DNA from: Metallosphaera yellowstonensis MK1
Lineage (GTDB): Archaea > Thermoproteota > Thermoprotei_A > Sulfolobales > Sulfolobaceae
Assembly: GCF_000243315.1 (NCBI RefSeq)
Contig: NZ_JH597761.1
Location: 147,940 to 204,931, forward strand
Length of the DNA stretch: 56,992 nt
Direction of reading: 5' to 3'
The notes under the pieces were generated by a model. That model was not told the DNA's origin. It ran no database searches and saw only the letters and a program-made list of their open reading frames with translations. Below, one piece after another: positions 44,396 to 53,222 of the stretch. Numbering within the stretch: position 1 is the stretch's first letter; the number at the start of each line of letters is the position of its first letter. Position numbers and translations under genes: made by a program.

Positions 44396-44459
44396 CAGTA
44401 GTTATTAGAATTCGCCTAGATTACAGGGCGATACTCAAGGAAAAGTCCCATAACTGCCG
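44396..44459. repeat. MITE copy (64 bp)
   Basis: Begins CAGTAGTTATTAGAATTCGC and ends GTCCCATAACTGCCG. Confidence 0.85.
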
Positions 44460-44584
44460 ATGAGGGGTATTCACGTCGTAAAAGAGTTCCATTCTCAATC
44501 TGCCTGTTCCTCACTCCGCGCCCAATTCCCTTCCTTGTCCACGGTCAGTTGTCCTCTACCACACCCATGAGGGATGAACCTCTC

Positions 44585-44732
44585 AACCGTGTAAGCTATG
44601 CCACAAGGGATAGCAGAGATGAGAGCCCCGTGCAGTTTGGCTCCAAGGAGTCCCAAGACCCACACGTGCTAGTAGTAGGTGTATGATTGAGGGCTTGATC
44701 CTTACACTCCATCGTGATTGAAGATAAAATGA
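44585..44732 (+). ncRNA. Second orphan TnpB/IS605-type right end, omega-RNA-like
   Basis: GAGAGCCCCGTGCAGTTTGG, CTCCAAGGAGTCCCAAGACC and GATTGAGGGCTTGATCC match, in order, the segment at 16345-16515 on the other strand. Similarity continues to ATAAAATGA near 44730. It has no tnpB gene beside it. Compared with the first copy the terminal hairpin is damaged. Confidence 0.45.
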
Positions 44733-44913
44733 GTGACGGCAGTTTCTTGGCTCTGCTCGAACCTAAAAGTTCGATCGTTCCAACTACTCTGCGAAAAGTT
44801 GTAGCGAGATTTAGGGATACTTAGGTTCGACTCTCCTTGCGTACGAAACGAAAATCGTGAGAAAAATTAAACGTATATGAACCTACCTCTCTCTTTCAAT
44901 TTGTGTAAGAGAC

Positions 44914-44961
44914 CATGCGAACAGGACCACGTAGTGCCACCGTGAGGTCCCAGTTCGCATG
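44914..44961. repeat. Strong inverted repeat (hairpin) before the small array
   Basis: CATGCGAAC at 44914-44922 pairs with GTTCGCATG at 44953-44961, and GGACC pairs with GGTCC inside it. This leaves a loop of about 17 bases. It lies about 75 bp before the small CRISPR array. It could be a structured RNA, a transposon scar or a leader element. Confidence 0.5.
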
Positions 44962-45035
44962 ACAAGTCGGGGGGGATGGTGAGAAATATTTATAAGTTTG
45001 TCCTCTTGAGTATAAGAGAGAATAAAAGTAGATCA

Positions 45036-45267
45036 GTTTCATCCTCAAAGGAACTGAAGGATCAGTAGATGTCCCTTTTGGTTAGTCATCTTCATCCTTT
45101 CACCGAGGTGTTTTCATCCTCAAAGGAACTGAAAGATTGAGGCTAGGATTGGACTTGAGCTCAGACACCACGTTGTCCGTCAGTTTCATCCTCAAAGGAA
45201 TTGGAAGTATTAGCTCTAACTTTGCTTTTAGTCTACGCTAAAGTTTCATCCTCGAATGAACTGAAGG
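45036..45267 (+). CRISPR. Small degenerate CRISPR array, 4 repeats of a different class
   Basis: Repeats at 45036-45060, 45111-45135, 45183-45207 and 45243-45267 begin GTTTCATCCTCAAAGGAACT (the third and fourth carry changes) and end GAAGG or GAAAG. The pattern parallels the other common Sulfolobales repeat class ending GGAATTGAAAG. Spacers are about 50, 47 and 35 bp. The second spacer matches the ISC1217-like IS at 26171-26204. A TATA-like ATATTTATAA lies at 44986-44995, so transcription on the plus strand is possible. Confidence 0.75.
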
Positions 45268-45284
45268 CATAAAAATAACGATTG

Positions 45285-45400
45285 ATTGCAGTTACGGGAC
45301 TTTAAAACAGCTCAAAGACTTTCATCAGCCCCAGCGGTCTGCCTCAATGACGTTTAACGAAGCTGGAGAACATCTCCACGCCCTTCGGGTTGGCAGTGTT
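45285..45400 (-). mobile_element. 3' fragment of an ISC1217-like IS
   Basis: TTGCAGTTACGGGACTTTAA followed by sequence matching the end of the element at 25711 (CTTTCATCAGCCCCAGCGGT). It is truncated after about 110 bp. Confidence 0.65.
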
Positions 45401-45430
45401 CACGTGCAGTCAGTGACGTTTTACCGAATA

Positions 45431-45489
45431 CAGCAGTTATTAGATTTCGCCTTGATCACAGGGCGCTAAGGAAAATCCCACAACTGTTG
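45431..45489. repeat. MITE copy (59 bp)
   Basis: Begins CAGCAGTTATTAGATTTCGC and ends TCCCACAACTGTTG. Confidence 0.8.
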
Positions 45490-45661
45490 AAAAGTATACC
45501 GTCAGATCTAGTTGTTTTCGTGTCGACCCCACCCAGAACGAAGTGGCCTGGGGATGAGGGGAGACACCGTCGAGATAGGTAAGCGTGCCTAAACTTGCGG
45601 TCGAGTTCTGGAGCGAGATTTCGTCCTACTCCCAAACAGGTAAATCCTGACTGATGAGGCG

Positions 45662-45781
45662 TGGCAGTTATCTGACTCTCCCTTAATTGACGTCCTGTTA
45701 TCGAGGGAAGTCCAATACAGCAGTCATCAGAGTTCGCGTGGGTTGCAGGGCGGTACACGACGGGAAGTCCCGTGACCGCCG
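45662..45781. repeat. Two MITE copies in tandem, sharing an end
   Basis: The first begins TGGCAGTTATCTGACTCTCC. Its right end merges with the left end of the second (CAGCAGTCATCAGAG at 45718), which closes with CCCGTGACCGCCG at 45781. Both are diverged. Confidence 0.65.
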
Positions 45782-45789
45782 TTTAGTAA

Positions 45790-45850
45790 CTGCAGTTACT
45801 GGATTTTGCCTTGAGTTCAAGGGCATACCTGATAGAAATCATAACCACTG
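45790..45850. repeat. Diverged MITE copy
   Basis: Begins CTGCAGTTACTGGATTTTGC and ends AAATCATAACCACTG. Confidence 0.65.
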
Positions 45851-45922
45851 TACCGGCCGTGCAGGTGAGGTCTCATCCAGGGGAGGGCTCCGGCCTCCAA
45901 GGTGTAACCCATCAATACTGTG

Positions 45923-45985
45923 CGGCAGTTATGGGACTTTCCCTTGAGTATCGCCCTGTTTTCAAGGGAAATCTAATAACTGCTG
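45923..45985. repeat. MITE copy with 7-bp target duplication
   Basis: Begins CGGCAGTTATGGGACTTTCC and ends AATCTAATAACTGCTG. It is flanked by TACTGTG on both sides (45916-45922 and 45986-45992). Confidence 0.9.
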
Positions 45986-46028
45986 TACTGTGCTGGTCAA
46001 ACGAGGGCAGGTGAGCTCACCCCTCACG

Positions 46029-46631
46029 TCAGTCCAGGTACAGCCTACCCTTCCCCGTTATCCTCCCGTCGGCCACTAGACCCAGCTCCTCCAACCTCTT
46101 GAGCTTCCTCCACGCCGTCGCTTTACTGATCCCCGTGGTCTCAGCTATCTCGGTGGGAGAGGTGATCCCGTCCCTCACCATCTCAAGCACTCTCCTGTCC
46201 TCCCGGTCCAGATAAACTGGAGTCATGTCCCATATCCTGAAGGACACCTGAGTAGAGTAGTCTTCGGAGTAAACCTCTATCTCTCCGTCTATGTTGGCAG
46301 TTATCAGGCCGAGCAGGGTCTCCAGTATCACCAACCTCATTCCCCCAGAGAGGTTGACGTAGACGGGCCTCTCGGCGAAGCTCCTCACCGAGTCCCTGAC
46401 GATCTTAACCGAGCCGTAGAAGTCCTCATGGGGTAGTCTAAGTTCGTTGTACTTCAGGTTGGGCATCGCCTTGGTTAGTACGTCCAGGAGCGACGATTTG
46501 GCCTTCTCTGCCCTCGGATCCTCCTTGGAGGGCATGACTATGATGACCCTGTCCTCCTCTCGCAGGCCTCTGCTCAGAATTCCCCTGAGTGCGAAAGTCT
46601 CGCTGAATCCCAGAGTGACGAGGTATAACAT
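46029..46631 (-). CDS. csa3b: Csa3b: CARF-domain regulator of the interference operon
   Basis: The ATG at 46631 (MLYLVTLGFSETFALRG) gives 200 residues and the normal Csa3 N-terminus. The open frame upstream of it is not family-like. The CARF domain carries YVNLSGGMRLVILE and the C-terminal winged helix has TSPTEIAETTGISKATAWRKL. Csa3b is known as a regulator of the type I-A interference genes in Sulfolobus. It lies divergently from csa5-cas7-cas5-cas3'-cas3''-cas8a2, in the position usual for this repressor/activator. The 430 bp gap between them holds both promoters. Confidence 0.85.
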   Translation of the reverse strand: MLYLVTLGFSETFALRGILSRGLREEDRVIIVMPSKEDPRAEKAKSSLLDVLTKAMPNLKYNELRLPHEDFYGSVKIVRDSVRSFAERPVYVNLSGGMRLVILETLLGLITANIDGEIEVYSEDYSTQVSFRIWDMTPVYLDREDRRVLEMVRDGITSPTEIAETTGISKATAWRKLKRLEELGLVADGRITGKGRLYLD

Positions 46632-47061
46632 ATGTGAAACCTTTACTTCAAAACGAAAAAGTTTTACGAATCCCTCGGGGGTTTCCCTAAGACTTGTGCT
46701 AAGAGGGGAAGCGAAGGCAGAGGAGAGAGGTAAACATGGCGCTACAACACAGGATCCCGTCATCACGGTCTTAGGTCGCACTATGTGTCCCTCGTGGCCC
46801 GTTCAGAGGTCAGTTTCTCCAGGCTGAAACTTAAACGTCACGGTCTCCGGCGTGAGGGGAGAACTCCGTTCCGACTCCCTCAGCCTGACAACTTCCCTCC
46901 ACCACGGCGATGCTTCCCGTCTCTTATGGATGAACCAGACTGTCACGGTTTTACTAAAGTGAAACTACTGCTTCCTTTCTGAACTCTTCTCATCTAGTGT
47001 AACGGTTCATTTCTAGAAAAACAAGTTTATTAAGGTGTTCGACTACAGTATCAAGATAGCC
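46632..47061 (+). promoter_or_regulatory. Divergent intergenic region csa3b / csa5
   Basis: No gene is supported here. A TATA-like AGTTTATTAA at 47024-47033 fits a transcript starting just before the csa5 ATG at 47062. On the minus strand AAAACTTTTTCG at about 46654-46665 may serve csa3b. The purine- and T-rich tract near 46950-46975 could hold a Csa3 site, but I see no clear palindrome. Confidence 0.45.
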
Positions 47062-47487
47062 ATGAAGTCTCAAAGTCTCTCGGACTTCAGGAGAGTGGCC
47101 AACGCCCTGGCCTTGGCTGCCCTGGTGCAGGAGAGTACCACGGTCATAGATAGGATGGCTTACGCCTTGACTCCAGAACAGTCGGTGAGGGCACTCAATG
47201 ACGCCTTGAGGACGATCGCCAGCGTGTCACAGGGGTCCACCTCATTTCAGGTATCCCAGGTTCAGGTCAAGAAAGAGGAGAACACCTACACCTTCACCGA
47301 GGTGAAGGAGAGAGAAGGGAACATGAGGTACAAGATACCTGGAGGTCTACCAACCCAGGAGGAGGTGACGGACTTCATCGACGCTGTAACTGCGGACGTG
47401 AGGTTGGCCAGGAAAGTGGGGGCCGTAGCCCTGTCCCTGTACGTGAGGGCGAAGCAGGAGGTTTCTAAGGGGGAGGTTAAGTCGTGA
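47062..47487 (+). CDS. csa5: Csa5 (Cas11a), small subunit of the type I-A Cascade
   Basis: The ATG at 47062 (MKSQSLSDFRRVANALALAA) gives 141 residues. A GTG at 47035 in the same frame lies directly on the TATA-like sequence and is unlikely. The protein is mostly helical with a polar central insert (VSQVQVKKEENTYTF). Csa5 is the small subunit that helps Cascade hold the R-loop. It opens the interference operon. The stop codon region overlaps the cas7 start by 4 bp. Confidence 0.82.
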   Translation: MKSQSLSDFRRVANALALAALVQESTTVIDRMAYALTPEQSVRALNDALRTIASVSQGSTSFQVSQVQVKKEENTYTFTEVKEREGNMRYKIPGGLPTQEEVTDFIDAVTADVRLARKVGAVALSLYVRAKQEVSKGEVKS

Positions 47488-48467
47488 AGGGGTTCCTGTC
47501 AGTGTCCCTGAGGTACTTGGTCAACGTCGAGTCCCTCAACGGAGTGGAGAGCGTCGGGAACATATCCAGGCACAGGGTCGCCCCAGTGGTCCTACCTGTG
47601 GGTAAGGGCTATGCTGTGAAGTACGTCCCCGTAGTTTCAGGCGAGAGCATTGCACACGCCTACCAGTCCATCCTGGTAGAGGAGGCGATGTCTAGGAACC
47701 TCCCCGTGGGGAAGAGATCCTCAATCCGGGAGTTCATAAAGTACGCCGACGAGGGCATAGTTAAGGACGAGGGATTGACGCCCCCCTCCAAGGTTGATGA
47801 GATGAGGAAGTTTGAGGTAGACGTCATGCTCCACGACGTAATAGCGGACGTGGGGGGTTTCCTCTACGCAGGTAAGACGCCGGTGAAGAGGACTTCAGCA
47901 TTTAGCGTCAGCTACATGATCCCAGCCTACGATTCCGACTCGGAGACTGCAGCCCTCGAGGCACAATTTCACGTGAGGATGACTCCCTCCAACCCCAAGG
48001 AGGGGGGACAGATACCCTACACAGTGGAGGTGGGTTCGGCGATCTACACTCTCACCTTCAACATCGACCTGGACCACATAGCCAAACCGTCCAACTTCGG
48101 CGACCCCGTACAGGGGGAGAAGGATCTCCAGGCTCAGAGGGACAAGAGGGTCGAGGCTTCCGTTAGCTCAGCCATGAGGCTCCTGGAGAACCTCGAGTTC
48201 GGAGCTAAGAGGTCGAGGTTCTCGCCCATATTCAACCTGCTCTCCGCGGTCGTTGTTAGGACCGATAAACCCTTCTCTGCCACACCGGGTACCTATCGGG
48301 ACTACGTATTCGACACGACCGCCAGGGCGGAGAGCCTGAGGAACGAGAAGGTGCTAACCAAGGTGAAGATAGTGGCCCTGAACCCCAAGGAACAGTTGCA
48401 GATACCTGAAGGAATAACCGTGAAGCCCACAATATCCTCTGCACTGGGCGAGGCACTCAAGGAGTGA
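47484..48467 (+). CDS. cas7: Cas7 (Csa2), backbone subunit of the type I-A Cascade
   Basis: This 327-residue protein from a GTG start is of the Cas7/DevR family. It begins FLSVSLRYLVNVESLNGVES and has the NISRHR loop, which in this family binds the crRNA, and a central VGSAIYTLTFNIDLD strand. Several copies line up along the crRNA to form the spine of the Cascade complex. It lies between csa5 and cas5, with short overlaps on both sides. Confidence 0.92.
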   Translation: MKGFLSVSLRYLVNVESLNGVESVGNISRHRVAPVVLPVGKGYAVKYVPVVSGESIAHAYQSILVEEAMSRNLPVGKRSSIREFIKYADEGIVKDEGLTPPSKVDEMRKFEVDVMLHDVIADVGGFLYAGKTPVKRTSAFSVSYMIPAYDSDSETAALEAQFHVRMTPSNPKEGGQIPYTVEVGSAIYTLTFNIDLDHIAKPSNFGDPVQGEKDLQAQRDKRVEASVSSAMRLLENLEFGAKRSRFSPIFNLLSAVVVRTDKPFSATPGTYRDYVFDTTARAESLRNEKVLTKVKIVALNPKEQLQIPEGITVKPTISSALGEALKE

Positions 48468-49270
48468 AGGATTTGAAGGTCTTCGCCCTCCTCCTCAGGC
48501 TGAGGCCGAGCTGGGGTTACTCCGTCAAGGTCCCCAACACCAGTGCCTCTCAACCCTCCCTCTCCCTCCCTCCCCCCACGACGTTGGTGGGAGCAGTAGC
48601 CTACGGAGTTCTGAAACTCCAGGGGAGGGATCAGGAGACCGAGATCAGTGGGGGGAGAGTGACCAACTTCGCCGAGAAACTCTGGAGTGCCACGGTGTAC
48701 TCCGGGGCGTCGTTGAACGGGTTCGGAGCTCCCATAATGGACATCTCCAAGTACATAATAAGGATATACCAGAGGAAGACCAACAGGGATAGGCCGGAGT
48801 ATCAGCTGGGGGCAATTCCCACGGGGAAGGTATACGTCACAGGGGAGATCAGAGCCCTGTTGGGGTTCCACGAGGAGAGGCTCTCGAAGATCGTGGAGAA
48901 ATTCGACGAGGTGCTCCCGAAGGCCTCCTACCTCGTGACCAGGCTAGGGGCCAAGGAGTCCATAGTGTCGGTGGAGGAAGCGAAGTGGGGGTACTCCAAG
49001 GTCCTGGGTAGGGAAGTGGAGTTCTGTTCATCCTTTTATCAGCCCCTTCAACACTCGGTCCCCTTGGGGGGATGTGACGGACAAGGCTTCTTCTACAAGG
49101 AGACCTTCTGGGACGGCGGTTTCTTCGACGTAGGTAAGGAGAGGTGGTACCTAGTTCCAGGGGTCAGGGACAAGTACATATCCTCCCTGCGTGGAAGGTT
49201 TAAGGCAGACAAATCTTGTGAAGTCCACGAGTTCGAGGGAGAGGGATTTGTCGTCTGTGACGTTCGTTGA
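48464..49270 (+). CDS. cas5: Cas5 (Cas5a), RAMP subunit of the type I-A Cascade
   Basis: This 268-residue protein from a GTG start has the Cas5 N-terminal RAMP pattern (LLRLRPSWGYSVKVPNTSAS, then PPTTLVGAVAYGVL). Cas5 caps the 5' handle of the crRNA and anchors Cas7 and Cas8a. It overlaps cas7 by 4 bp. Its C-terminus overlaps the cas3' frame, and the real cas3' start is probably within the last 25 bp. Confidence 0.9.
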   Translation: MKDLKVFALLLRLRPSWGYSVKVPNTSASQPSLSLPPPTTLVGAVAYGVLKLQGRDQETEISGGRVTNFAEKLWSATVYSGASLNGFGAPIMDISKYIIRIYQRKTNRDRPEYQLGAIPTGKVYVTGEIRALLGFHEERLSKIVEKFDEVLPKASYLVTRLGAKESIVSVEEAKWGYSKVLGREVEFCSSFYQPLQHSVPLGGCDGQGFFYKETFWDGGFFDVGKERWYLVPGVRDKYISSLRGRFKADKSCEVHEFEGEGFVVCDVR

Positions 49271-50813
49271 CTCCCTCAGGAGCCTCAGCCCCGAGGGGAA
49301 GCCAAGGGATTTACTCCTGAGGACGGCGGAGATCCTAGACAGTTGGAGACCGGGACAAGTCGTACTCCTGACTGCCCCAACAGGTTACGGAAAGACGACA
49401 CTGTCACTCTCCCTGGCGAACGCTGTGATCTCAGGGAACAGGGAGTTGGCAGAGAGGGTGATCCACGTACTTCCCCTCAGGTCCATCGGGGACGACCTGT
49501 TCATTAAGGCGGAGAGGACCTTCCGCGGGCTTAAACCCTTCAGGAAATACGTGGGGTTACAGCACATGGGGAGAATGGACTCCCCCCTGCTGGGGAGGCG
49601 ATTTAACATAACGACCTTAGACACCTTTGTTCTATCCTTCTTCAAGCTACCTCCCTACGAGTTACACAAGGTCGTGAACAAGTACGACGCCCACTACGAG
49701 GTGTCCAGGGGCTTCATACTCTCGTCATTGGTAGTGTTCGACGAGGTTCACCTCTTCCTGACCGAGACGAAATCAGCCATAGCCTTCGTGACTTCCCTGG
49801 AGTCGTTGGTGGAGAGCAACGTCCCCGTTGTGCTGTCGACTGCCACCTTACCTGTTTCACACCTGAAGGAACTCAGGAAACGCGTTGAGGCAAAGGGCGG
49901 AGAACTCCTGGTTGTGGGTCCCAAGGCAGACGACTCCCCCAAGAGAGAAGTGAGGGTGGTGCCGTTCACTGGTGATTGGCTGGACAAGGCGAAGGAACTA
50001 TCTGAGGAGAAATCGCTCCTGATAGTGACCAACACCGTGAAGAGGGCCGTTGAGTTCTTCAAGGATCTGAAGAACGCCGGACTCTTCCCCCTGTTACTTC
50101 ACGGAAGGATGACCGAGAGGCACAGACAGAACGTCCTGAGTCGAGTCCTCGGCGAAGATAGGGCCATGAGTCCTGGGACAATCTTAGTCGCGACTCAGGT
50201 CATCGAGGCGGGAGTGGACATATCGGCAGGGAGTATGATAACTGAGGTCTCACCGGTGGAGAGCCTTCTCCAGAGGATGGGTAGGGTGGCGAGATACGAG
50301 GGGGAGAGCGGGGAGGTCTACGTCATCCGAAGCTCTGACAACGTTTACGAGGGGGAGAAGGTGGACGAGGCCTGGAAGATGGTGGAGAACGGTAAACTGG
50401 AGGTTCCGCAGGGGGACGTATTAAAGCTCGACAACTCACTGCACAGGGCTCTCTGGGAACTCCACCGAAACGTCTTCACTGGTTCAAAGACCGCCCTGAA
50501 ACTCCTGGAGGAAGAGTGCTCCTTTACCCGGAGTGGGGAGCTCATAAAGGTCGTACCGGAGGAGAGACTGGCGTCCGTGGACGAGGGAGATTACTTGGCC
50601 TTGGAGAGGGGGACCCTGAAAAGAGCAAAGGAGAAGATAGTAGGCGGGCTGAGGAGAGGACCTGAAGGAGTCGAGAGAGTGCAGTTGAGTGAAGACTTCT
50701 ATCGTATTCTTGAAGGGGGCGATCCCCCCTGCCTATCCCTATGGATGATGAGGAATAGAATAGATTCACTGGTAGTGAAAGGGTACGACGAGGAGGTGGG
50801 TTTCGTTGGGTAA
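49257..50813 (+). CDS. cas3': Cas3' helicase (type I-A)
   Basis: With the GTG at 49257 (TTG at 49248 is an alternative) the protein has 518 residues. An earlier start would overlap cas5 by 80 bp. Superfamily 2 helicase motifs are APTGYGKTT (Walker A, residues 40-48), VVFDEVHLF (DEVH, residues 162-165), STATLP, and ATQVIEAGVDI with QRMGRVARYEG in the second RecA domain. It unwinds and degrades target DNA together with the separate HD nuclease encoded next. The helicase-nuclease split is the usual arrangement of type I-A. Confidence 0.93.
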   Translation: MTFVDSLRSLSPEGKPRDLLLRTAEILDSWRPGQVVLLTAPTGYGKTTLSLSLANAVISGNRELAERVIHVLPLRSIGDDLFIKAERTFRGLKPFRKYVGLQHMGRMDSPLLGRRFNITTLDTFVLSFFKLPPYELHKVVNKYDAHYEVSRGFILSSLVVFDEVHLFLTETKSAIAFVTSLESLVESNVPVVLSTATLPVSHLKELRKRVEAKGGELLVVGPKADDSPKREVRVVPFTGDWLDKAKELSEEKSLLIVTNTVKRAVEFFKDLKNAGLFPLLLHGRMTERHRQNVLSRVLGEDRAMSPGTILVATQVIEAGVDISAGSMITEVSPVESLLQRMGRVARYEGESGEVYVIRSSDNVYEGEKVDEAWKMVENGKLEVPQGDVLKLDNSLHRALWELHRNVFTGSKTALKLLEEECSFTRSGELIKVVPEERLASVDEGDYLALERGTLKRAKEKIVGGLRRGPEGVERVQLSEDFYRILEGGDPPCLSLWMMRNRIDSLVVKGYDEEVGFVG

Positions 50814-51537
50814 ACCTTGTGCGTTCACCGGACAGAGCCTGATCTCTCACATGGAGGGGGTGGAGAAGCTGGTCAGGGAGGCCTTCGTGGAGGAAGGGTA
50901 TGCCAAGATAGTGAGGAAAAGGCTGTCCAAGATACGCCGGTCTCTCCCCCATCACCCAGACTTCCCCGAGGAAGTGGTGGAAGACGCCATAGTCCTCACC
51001 GCCGTGTCTCATGACCTAGGGAAGGCGGTGGAGTACTTCCAACGCCAGCTCACGAACGACTGCTCTGGGAGAGCGTCCTTTCACCCTCACGAGGTGTTGT
51101 CGGGAGCATACCTGATCAAGGCCGTGGCGGATCAGAGCCCGTTACTCCCCTTCATCACCACGGCCGTAATGATGCACCACCACGCCATGAGGGTACCGGA
51201 CGAGAAAACCTTGGAAAAGGCCCAGGAGGTAGTGAGGGGGGGAGGGAAGGTTGTGGGGGCTGGGGAACTCCACAAGTTCCTCTCCAGGATAAAGTCGTTC
51301 TCTTTCAAGGAAGTTGGCGAGATAACCCCCGACGACGTAGAGCAACTGCGCCTGTACATCAATCAAGTTATCAACTCGACCCCGTATACAGGTGTCCCAA
51401 CCTCCAGTTCTTTGCAAGTTTACTCGCTTTTTCTTCTTCCCCTGGTGGTCTCCGATAACCTGGACTCCACCAGGCGTGGAGATGACGAAGATAGGAGGCT
51501 CTTCATAGTCGAGTTAAAAAACATTTACGGTGATTAA
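50806..51537 (+). CDS. cas3'': Cas3'' HD nuclease (type I-A)
   Basis: The TTG at 50806 overlaps the cas3' stop and gives 243 residues. HD-family metal ligands are visible: H15 (SLISHMEG), H69-D70 (AVSHDLGKAVEYF), H95 (FHPHEVLSG) and H124-H126 (MMHHHAM). It cuts single-stranded DNA exposed by Cas3'. It is followed immediately by cas8a2, whose ATG begins at the next base after the stop codon. Confidence 0.93.
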   Translation: MGKPCAFTGQSLISHMEGVEKLVREAFVEEGYAKIVRKRLSKIRRSLPHHPDFPEEVVEDAIVLTAVSHDLGKAVEYFQRQLTNDCSGRASFHPHEVLSGAYLIKAVADQSPLLPFITTAVMMHHHAMRVPDEKTLEKAQEVVRGGGKVVGAGELHKFLSRIKSFSFKEVGEITPDDVEQLRLYINQVINSTPYTGVPTSSSLQVYSLFLLPLVVSDNLDSTRRGDDEDRRLFIVELKNIYGD

Positions 51538-52530
51538 ATGTCCCAACTCAGAGTGAAAACATTTAGTAAATTTTCTTCAGATTTAATTAAATCCTTTTTT
51601 TACTTGGTGAGTACGGGAGTTGATGGGATCGCCGAGGATAGGGGGGAGATCGTGGTGGAGGGCCCTGACCCGATGCTGGGGATCGGGGAGGCCCTCGAGC
51701 TCGTAGGGGAACTGATAGATAACGAGAGGTTACCGCTAACGGGAAATGATAAGACGAGTAAGCATTACAAGCGCATAATGGAGTGCGTCGGGTCCCCTCT
51801 AGACGCCCCCTCCAGTGACCTCTTCGTGAAGGCGTCCAAGAACTTGAGTAACGTAGTGGAATGCGGAGATGTGGAGCCCCTGGCCCTAATGAAGACCGAA
51901 TTCTACGAGGAGAGTAGGACTCCCCACTTTCAGGGAGAGGTCGAAGGGAAAGTGAACGTCTTAGGTACGATCTTAACCTTTGCAGGTTACGTTACGTGGA
52001 GGTTGGGGAGGTCAAGTAGGGAAGGGTTCAGCGTGGTCGTGACGCCACTCACACCGTGGACTATGGGGTCAGGCATAGGGGACGTAATCGTGAACTACAA
52101 GAGGAATAAAGTGAAGCTTCCCGAGAGTGCGGGGATCCCCTGGGCTTTCTCCTTATGGCTCGCAGTTCATCTACCCCTGGATTCCCCGGTCATGGTATAC
52201 CACGTGAAGGAGGGTCAGAGGATAAGCGTGAGTGGGGGCTACTTCTCGGACCTGAAGAGGATAAGGGAAGGACTCAACAAGACGTTCACAGGGAACTGGG
52301 AGAACTACCTTGAGGACGTCCTAAGGTACTCCCTAAGTAAGGACTCACCCAAGGAGGCGATCACGTTTGTCCAAAAGTTGTACGAGACCGTCAACGGTGC
52401 CCTCAGGAAGGAGGAGTTGGCCTTCAGGGGATTGAGGGATTACGCGGGATTGATAGCGAGGGAGAGCGGGGAGGAAAACGTGGTTGTCCGGGCCATAGGG
52501 AGGTTGGCGTCACTTATCTCGGTGGAGTGA
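51538..52530 (+). CDS. cas8a2: Cas8a2 (Csa4), large subunit of the type I-A Cascade
   Basis: This 330-residue protein resembles Csa4/Cas8a2 in length and position. It has a helical N-terminus (FSSDLIKSFFYLVSTGVDGI), a central FAGYVTWRLGRSSREGFSVV and a C-terminal helical bundle. The large subunit recognises the PAM and helps open target DNA. It is the last recognised gene of the operon. In many Sulfolobales operons cas6 follows, but here a MITE and then a CARF-PIN gene on the other strand occupy the next 2 kb. Confidence 0.8.
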   Translation: MSQLRVKTFSKFSSDLIKSFFYLVSTGVDGIAEDRGEIVVEGPDPMLGIGEALELVGELIDNERLPLTGNDKTSKHYKRIMECVGSPLDAPSSDLFVKASKNLSNVVECGDVEPLALMKTEFYEESRTPHFQGEVEGKVNVLGTILTFAGYVTWRLGRSSREGFSVVVTPLTPWTMGSGIGDVIVNYKRNKVKLPESAGIPWAFSLWLAVHLPLDSPVMVYHVKEGQRISVSGGYFSDLKRIREGLNKTFTGNWENYLEDVLRYSLSKDSPKEAITFVQKLYETVNGALRKEELAFRGLRDYAGLIARESGEENVVVRAIGRLASLISVE

Positions 52531-52638
52531 GAGCGATGAGGGCTGAATACTTTCCACGTTCACGGAGATATGTATTCATTCGTTCTCAACTAGTTTATGG
52601 GGAGACTACTGAGGCTTAAGGGGCATGCCAAACCTTAG

Positions 52639-52702
52639 CAGCGGTTATTGGATTTCGCCTCGATTACAGGGCGAAATTTAAGGGGAAGTCCCGTAACTGC
52701 TG
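52639..52702. repeat. MITE copy (64 bp)
   Basis: Begins CAGCGGTTATTGGATTTCGC and ends GTCCCGTAACTGCTG. Confidence 0.85.
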
Positions 52703-53168
52703 TTAGAAAGTTGGCTGTCTTAACCTACCGGGAAATCGAACAACTTGAAGAGAACCAACCCAGAGCCTAACGAAGCTGACAATCTCTCGGTACCATTCGA
52801 ATGAGACGACTTTACTGGAAGGCTCCTTACCTGAGAACTGCCCTCAAATATTTTCCATGGAATGGTGACCTCCACTACGACTCACCATATAATGGAGACT
52901 AGTATGTGTTTTTTATAGATCTGCATTAAATTCATGGTGTGCCAGACTGAAGGTAAGGGAGTCGGGGCGGGGCCCCTCCCAACGACCCTCATCACACCCC
53001 CGTGTCTTGACGTGGTTGGATGTAGACTGACCGAGATGAAGATGGTCCCCGAAGTCAAGGGCCTCCTTCCGGTTACCGCTGGATCATGCTCTATTCGAAG
53101 AATAACGATCTCCCCATCGCCTACTTGATTGAGCCATTCCCTGTGGGTTACCTTTCTCAGATAATGTA

Positions 53169-53222
53169 CAGCAGTCACTAGATTTTACCTAGACTTCAAG
53201 GCTACACCAAACGAGACTGCTA
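53169..53222. repeat. MITE relic with decayed right arm
   Basis: Begins CAGCAGTCACTAGATTTTAC. The right half ends near ACGAGACTGCTA and has lost several bases. Confidence 0.6.

Noticed and set aside
44760-44880. tRNA-like stretch with GGTTCGACTCTCC
   Set aside because: The T-arm-like motif is not flanked by pairing stems, and no acceptor stem or anticodon arm can be folded around it.
44893-44916. Possible solitary copy of the large-array repeat (CTTTCAATTTGTGTAAGAG)
   Set aside because: Only the first nine bases match the repeat. The remainder differs too much to support a repeat.
46632-46781. Longer N-terminus of Csa3b
   Set aside because: The Csa3 N-terminus MLYLVTLGF fits the family and lies at 46631. 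The extension is unlike any CARF protein.
49191-49256. Longer N-terminus of Cas3'
   Set aside because: It would overlap cas5 by 80 bp, and the residues are unlike helicase N-termini. The start near 49248-49257 fits better.
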